Origin: Croceibacterium_A sp964439725 | GTDB taxonomy: Bacteria > Pseudomonadota > Alphaproteobacteria > Sphingomonadales > Sphingomonadaceae | NCBI GenBank assembly: GCA_964439725.1 | Contig: CAYTPY010000106.1 | Location: 1 to 6,268 of the forward strand | DNA: 6,268 bases | Reading direction: 5' to 3' | In this document: piece after piece, positions 5,599 through 6,268 of the stretch | Numbering within the stretch: the stretch's first letter is position 1 | How the letters are laid out: each line of letters begins with the position of its first letter | Position numbers and translations under genes: made by a program | Notes under the pieces: model-generated | What the model was told of the DNA's origin: nothing | Seen by the model: the letters and a program-made list of their open reading frames with translations, nothing else | Database searches by the model: none

Positions 5599-6268
5599 AT
5601 GGCCGATCTGTTCGCCGATGACCTGCCCCCCGCGCCGCCACCCGAAGAGCCTGGTGCCGATGCGCCGCTTGCCGACCGGCTGCGCCCCCGCTCGCTGGGC
5701 GAAGTAATCGGGCAGGAGCACCTCACCGGCCCTGAAGGCGCGATCGGCCGCATGGTGGCCGCTGGCAAGCTTTCCAGCATGGTCCTGTGGGGTCCGCCCG
5801 GCACCGGCAAGACCAGCATCGCCCGCCTGCTCGCCGATGCGGTCGGCATGCGCTTTGCGGCGATCAGCGCGGTATTCTCGGGCGTCGCCGATCTCAAGAA
5901 AGTGTTCGCCGACGCGGAAACCGCCCGCAAGGCGGGCCAGCGCACGCTGTTGTTCGTGGACGAGATCCACCGCTTCAACCGTGCGCAGCAGGACGGCTTT
6001 CTGCCCTATGTGGAGCGCGGCACCGTTACCCTCGTCGGCGCCACGACCGAGAACCCCAGCTTCGAGCTCAACGCGGCGCTGCTCAGCCGCGCCCAGGTGC
6101 TGATCCTGCACCGCCTCAATGCAGAGGCGCTCGGCAAGCTGCTCGACCGCGCCGAAGCGCTCGAAGGCCCGCTTCCGCTCACGGCCGAGGCGCGTGAAGC
6201 GCTGATCGCATCGGCCGACGGCGACGGCCGCTTCCTGCTCAACCAGGCGGAAACGCTGTACAGCGCCC
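5599..6268 (+). CDS. rarA: Replication-associated recombination protein A, N-terminal part (3' end beyond window)
   Basis: An AAA+ ATPase (RarA/MgsA, the bacterial relative of yeast Mgs1 and human WRNIP1) that acts at stalled replication forks and single-strand gaps with SSB and clamp-loader-like activity. The visible 223 codons run open to the window edge. A Pro-rich N-terminal tail (10-19) precedes PLADRLRPRSLGEVIGQEHL (23-42), the family signature before the ATPase core. The Walker A motif is GPPGTGKT (65-72), Walker B is LLFVDEIH (117-124), sensor 1 is GATTENPS (147-154), the likely arginine finger is Arg164 in LLSR, and a sensor-2-like GDGRFLLN is at 208-215. About half of the usual 430-450 residues is present. 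The ATG gives the expected MADLF start, but no good ribosome site precedes it; no in-frame upstream start is better. It may be read with the glycosyltransferase gene 85 bases upstream. Confidence 0.95.
   Translation, partial: MADLFADDLPPAPPPEEPGADAPLADRLRPRSLGEVIGQEHLTGPEGAIGRMVAAGKLSSMVLWGPPGTGKTSIARLLADAVGMRFAAISAVFSGVADLKKVFADAETARKAGQRTLLFVDEIHRFNRAQQDGFLPYVERGTVTLVGATTENPSFELNAALLSRAQVLILHRLNAEALGKLLDRAEALEGPLPLTAEAREALIASADGDGRFLLNQAETLYSA

Noticed and set aside
5578..6111. Minus-strand open frame of 177 codons opposite rarA
   Set aside because: Antisense to the Walker A and Walker B coding region of rarA, which has clear family motifs.
1..6268. Mobile element, prophage, CRISPR or tRNA content
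   Set aside because: I saw no transposase, integrase, phage or Cas motifs, no regularly spaced repeats and no cloverleaf; the frames are accounted for by six ordinary genes.

Overview
The window is GC-rich, tightly packed chromosomal DNA, very probably from an alphaproteobacterium of the order Sphingomonadales (Erythrobacteraceae or Sphingomonadaceae type). The support is the style of the ArgH and RarA N-termini, a large TonB-dependent receptor with an Ala-rich loop, and the gene neighbourhood. This placement is from recalled family resemblance, not a database search. The sequence is draft quality: a run of exactly 100 N (2166-2265) interrupts one gene.

Layout, left to right. (1) 1-331, minus: the N-terminal 110 codons of argH, argininosuccinate lyase, running off the left edge. 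(2) 303-878, plus: a TlpA-like thioredoxin-fold lipoprotein with a WCVPC active site, whose start overlaps the argH start head to head. (3) 875-1639, plus: an intradiol-dioxygenase-like protein with a twin-arginine signal and a lipobox, joined to the TlpA gene by an ATGA stop/start overlap. (4) 1650-4151, minus: a TonB-dependent outer-membrane receptor, convergent with the dioxygenase and split by the N gap. (5) 4152-4364: a 213-base divergent intergenic region with a candidate promoter and a small palindrome. (6) 4365-5513, plus: a GT4-type glycosyltransferase. (7) 5599-6268, plus: the N-terminal 223 codons of rarA, an AAA+ replication-associated recombination ATPase, running off the right edge.

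How the genes may relate. argH and rarA are ordinary housekeeping genes. The TlpA/dioxygenase pair is the only clear two-gene operon. Both products are predicted lipoproteins facing the periplasm, and the dioxygenase has five cysteines besides its lipid-anchored one, so a thiol-redox partner is plausible. That link is inference. The receptor has no siderophore, vitamin or sugar genes beside it, so its ligand cannot be named. The glycosyltransferase probably modifies a lipid or envelope glycan, but its acceptor is unknown.

I see no tRNA, rRNA, CRISPR array, insertion sequence or prophage gene. Most of the window is conventional. The parts most worth a second look are the coupled lipoprotein pair with its altered dioxygenase active site, and the receptor gene whose gap probably hides more sequence than the 100 N suggest.
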